This document shows positions 60,072 to 64,000 of a stretch of 64,000 nucleotides of DNA, piece after piece. The DNA is from Taudactylus pleione. Taxonomy: Eukaryota > Chordata > Amphibia > Anura > Myobatrachidae. The DNA lies in NCBI GenBank assembly GCA_031769625.1, contig JAUIMM010002551.1:1-64000 (forward strand), given 5' to 3'. The first letter of the stretch is position 1. Each line of letters begins with the position of its first letter. Below the pieces are notes generated by a model. That model had not been told where the DNA came from. It worked only from the letters and a program-made list of their open reading frames with translations, and searched no databases. The position numbers and the translations under genes are program-made.

Positions 60072-60152
60072 GGATAGTAGGGTAATCCTATGTATATATA
60101 AAGGGATAGCAGGGTAAGCCTATGTATATATAATTGGATAGTATGGTAAGCC

Positions 60153-60189
<37 letters not shown>

Positions 60190-60408
60190 GGATAGTACGG
60201 TAAGCCTATGTATATATAAAGGGATAGTACGGTAAGCCTATGTGTATATATAAAGGGATAGTATAGTAAGGCTATGTGTATATATATATATATGGATAGT
60301 ATGGTAAGCCTATGTGTATATATAAAGGGATAGTACGGTAAGCCTATGTGTATATAAAGGGATAGTAGGGTAAGCCTATGTGTATATAAAGGGATAGTAG
60401 GGTAAGCC

Positions 60409-60447
<39 letters not shown>

Positions 60448-60670
60448 GGATAGTATGGTAAGCCTATGTATATATATATATAAAGGGATAGTATGGTAAG
60501 CCTATGTATATATATATATAAAGGGATAGTACGGTAAGCCTATGTATATATAAAGGGATAGTACGGTAAGCCTATGTGTATATATAAAGGGATAGTATGG
60601 TAAGCCTATGTATATATAAAGGGATAGTATGGTAAGCCTATGTATATATAAAGGGATAGTATGGTAAGCC

Positions 60671-60705
<35 letters not shown>

Positions 60706-60954
60706 GGATAGTATGGTAAGCCTATGTATATATATATATAAAGGGATAGTATGGTAAGCCTATGTATATATAAAGGGATAGTATGGTAAGCCTATGTATA
60801 TATAAAGGGATAGTATGGTAAGCCTATGTATATATAAAGGGATAGTAGGGTAAGCCTATGTATATATATAAAGGGATAGCATGGTAAGCCTATGTATATA
60901 TAAAGGGATAGTATGGTAAGCCTATGTATATATAATTGGATAGTATGGTAAGCC

Positions 60955-60995
<41 letters not shown>

Positions 60996-61616
60996 GGATA
61001 GTACGGTAAGCCTATGTATATATAAAGGGATAGTACGGTAAGCCTATGTGTATATATAAAGGGATAGTACGGTAAGCCGATGTGTATATAAAGGGATAGT
61101 AGGGTAAGCCTATGTGTATATAAAGGGATAGTAGGGTAAGCCTATGTATATATATATATATAAAGGGATAGTATGATAAGCCTATGTATATATAAAGGGA
61201 TAGCATGGTAAGCCTATGTATATATAAAGGGATGATATGGTAAGCCTATGTATATATAAAGGGATGAAATGGTAAGCCTATGTATATATAAAGGGATAGT
61301 ATGGTAAGCCTATGTATATATATATATAAAGGGATAGTACGGTAAGCCTATGTATATATAAAGGGATAGTAGGGTAAGCCTATGTATATATATAAAGGGA
61401 TAGTATGGTAAGCCTATGTATATATAATTGGATAGTATGGTAAGCCTATGTATATATATATAAAGGGATAGTATGGTAAGCCTATGTATATATAAAGGGA
61501 TAATATGGTAAGCCTATGTATATATAAAGGGATAGCATGGTAAGCCTATGTATATATAAAGGGATAGCATGGTAAGCCTATGTATATATATATATAAAGG
61601 GATAGTACGGTAAGCC

Positions 61617-61653
<37 letters not shown>

Positions 61654-62838
61654 GGATAGTATGGTAAGCCTATGTATATATATATATAAAGGGATAGTAT
61701 GGTAAGCCTATGTATATATAAAGGGATAGTACGGTAAGCCTATGTGTATATATAAAGGGATAGTATAGTAAGGCTATGTGTATATATATATGGATAGTAT
61801 GGTAAGCCTATGTGTATATATAAAGGGATAGTATGGTAAGCCTATGTGTATATATAAAGGGATAGTAGGGTAAGCCTATGTATATATATATAAATAAAGG
61901 GATAGTAGGGTAAGCCTACGTGTATATATATATATATATATAAAGGGATAGTAGTGTAAGCCTATGTATATATAAAGGGATACGATGGTAAGCCTATGTA
62001 TATATAAAGGGATAGCAGGGTAAGCCTATGTATATATAAAGGGATAGTATGGTAAGCCTATGTATATATAAAGGGATAGTACGGTAAGCCTATGTATATA
62101 TAAAGGGATAGTACGGTAAGCCTATGTGTATATATAAAGGGATAGTATAGTAAGGCTATGTGTATATATATATATATATATGGATAGTATGGTAAGCCTA
62201 TGTGTATATATAAAGGGATAGTATGGTAAGCCTATGTGTATATATAAAGGGATAGTATAGTAAGGCTATGTGTATATATATATGGATAGTACGGTAAGCC
62301 GATGTGTATATAAAGGGATAGTAGGGTAAGCCTATGTGTATATAAAGGGATAGTAGGGTAAGCCTATGTATATATATATATATAAAGGGATAGTATGATA
62401 AGCCTATGTATATATAAAGGGATAGCATGGTAAGCCTATGTATATATAAAGGGATGATATGGTAAGCCTATGTATATATAAAGGGATGAAATGGTAAGCC
62501 TATGTATATTTAAAGGGATAGCATGGTAAGCCTATGTATATATAAAGGGATGATATGGTAAGCCTATGTATATGTAAAGTGATGATATGGAAAGCCTATG
62601 TATATATAAAGGGATGATATGGTAAGCCTATGTATATATAAAGGGGTGATATGGTAAGCCTATGTATATATAAAGGAATAGCAGGGTAAGCCTATGTATA
62701 TATAAAGGGATAGTATGGTAAGCCTATGTATATATAAAGGGATAGTACGGTAAGCCTATGTGTATATATATATATATATATATATCCCTTTATATATATA
62801 TATATATATATAAAGGAATAGTAGGGTAAGCCTACGTG

Positions 62839-62873
<35 letters not shown>

Positions 62874-62890
62874 GGATAGTAGGGTAAGCC

Positions 62891-62927
<37 letters not shown>

Positions 62928-63202
62928 GGATAGTATGGTAAGCCTATGTATATATAAAGGGATAGTATGGTAAGCCTATGTATATATAAAGGGATAGTAG
63001 GGTAAGCCTATGTATATATAAAGGGATAGTATGGTAAGCCTATGTATATATAAAGGGATAGTAGGGTAAGCCTATGTATATATAAAGGGATAGTAGGGTA
63101 AGCCTATGTATATATATAAAGGGATAGCATGGTAAGCCTATGTATATATAAAGGGATAGTATGGTAAGCCTATGTATATATAATTGGATAGTATGGTAAG
63201 CC

Positions 63203-63241
<39 letters not shown>

Positions 63242-63460
63242 GGATAGTACGGTAAGCCTATGTATATATAAAGGGATAGTACGGTAAGCCTATGTGTATA
63301 TATAAAGGGATAGTATAGTAAGGCTATGTGTATATATATATATATGGATAGTATGGTAAGCCTATGTGTATATATAAAGGGATAGTACGGTAAGCCTATA
63401 TGTATATAAAGGGATAGTAGGGTAAGCCTATGTGTATATAAAGGGATAGTAGGGTAAGCC

Positions 63461-63507
<47 letters not shown>

Positions 63508-64000
63508 GGATAGTATGGTAAGCCTATGTGTATATATAAAGGGATAGTATGGTAAGCCTATGTATATATAAAGGGATAGTATGGTAAGCCTATGTATATA
63601 TAAAGGGATAGTATGGTAAGCCTATGTATATATATATATATAAAGGGATAGTATGGTAAGCCTATGTATATATATATATAAAGGGATAGTATGGTAAGCC
63701 TATGTATATATAAAGGGATAGTATGGTAAGCCTATGTATATATAAAGGGATAGTATGGTAAGCCTATGTATATATAATTGGATAGTATGGTAAGCCTATG
63801 TATATATATATATATATAAAGGGATAGCATGGTAAGCCTATGTATATATAAAGGGATAGTATGGTAAGCCTATGTATATATATATATAAAGGAATAGTAC
63901 GGTAAGCCTATGTATATATAAAGGGATAGTAGGGTAAGCCTATGTATATATATAAAGGGATAGTATGGTAAGCCTATGTATATATAATTGGATAGTATGG
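54377..64000. repeat. AT-rich satellite, main block, running off the window
   Basis: About 270 units of GGTAAGCCTATGTATATA plus TAAAGGGATAGTAT (about 32 bp). Between TATG and AAAGGG lies a TA run that varies from 4 to about 25 dinucleotides. Landmark variants are TAATTGGATAG, GATACGATGG, GTATAGTAAGGC and TATCCCTTTATA (an inverted fragment at about 57282, 59418 and 62786). Stretches recur at distance, for example 58720-59500 against 62190-62850. No coding potential: short minus-strand frames (YPFIYT repeats) are by-products. Confidence 0.95.

Overview
The window looks like vertebrate nuclear DNA from a large, repeat-rich genome. A frog or other amphibian is my best guess. The grounds are a degraded endogenous retrovirus, a full-length dead Tc1-type transposon, a tRNA-derived SINE, several short inverted-repeat (MITE-like) elements, and very large minisatellites. 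I cannot name a species. I see no intact host gene, no rRNA or tRNA gene, and no CRISPR. By my estimate about 70% of the window is tandem repeat, in roughly a dozen families with unrelated units.

Layout. 1-2333: the 3' half of an endogenous retrovirus on the minus strand (env, then the integrase part of pol), cut off upstream by an 85-bp minisatellite (2334-4065). 4066-7420: mostly anonymous sequence with a 29-bp minisatellite and one copy of a CCTAACCC-rich dispersed element. 7425-12252: about 70 copies of a 69-bp unit, open in one frame on each strand. 12484-13012: a 43-bp array. 13656-17106: a CATATAGCCCCT array split by a 1.3-kb mobile-element-like insertion. 17107-18977: anonymous sequence with a SINE. 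18978-26062: a 28-bp G-rich array. 26063-28137: anonymous sequence with three inverted-repeat elements. 28138-45245: a 17-kb array of an 18-bp unit. 45790-47945: interleaved 41-bp and 27-bp arrays, the whole set duplicated once. 48179-50201: a Tc1 element with a second element nested in its right terminal repeat. 50757-53461: MITE, element remnants and trains of short hairpins. 53614-64000: a foldback element whose right arm appears to be the source of a 10-kb AT-rich satellite that runs off the window and is itself interrupted by a hairpin-rich MITE.

How it fits together. No genes cooperate here. The history is repeated insertion of mobile elements and local amplification of short segments. 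Four of the arrays also carry internal duplications from about 0.5 to 3.5 kb. The clearest findings are three: (1) six successive stem-loops with 5-nt loops near 53.3 kb, two of them inverted copies with a compensatory base-pair change; (2) a satellite that seems to have been born from a foldback element's arm; (3) a datable nested insertion into a Tc1 terminal repeat, flanked by a 10-bp target-site duplication.
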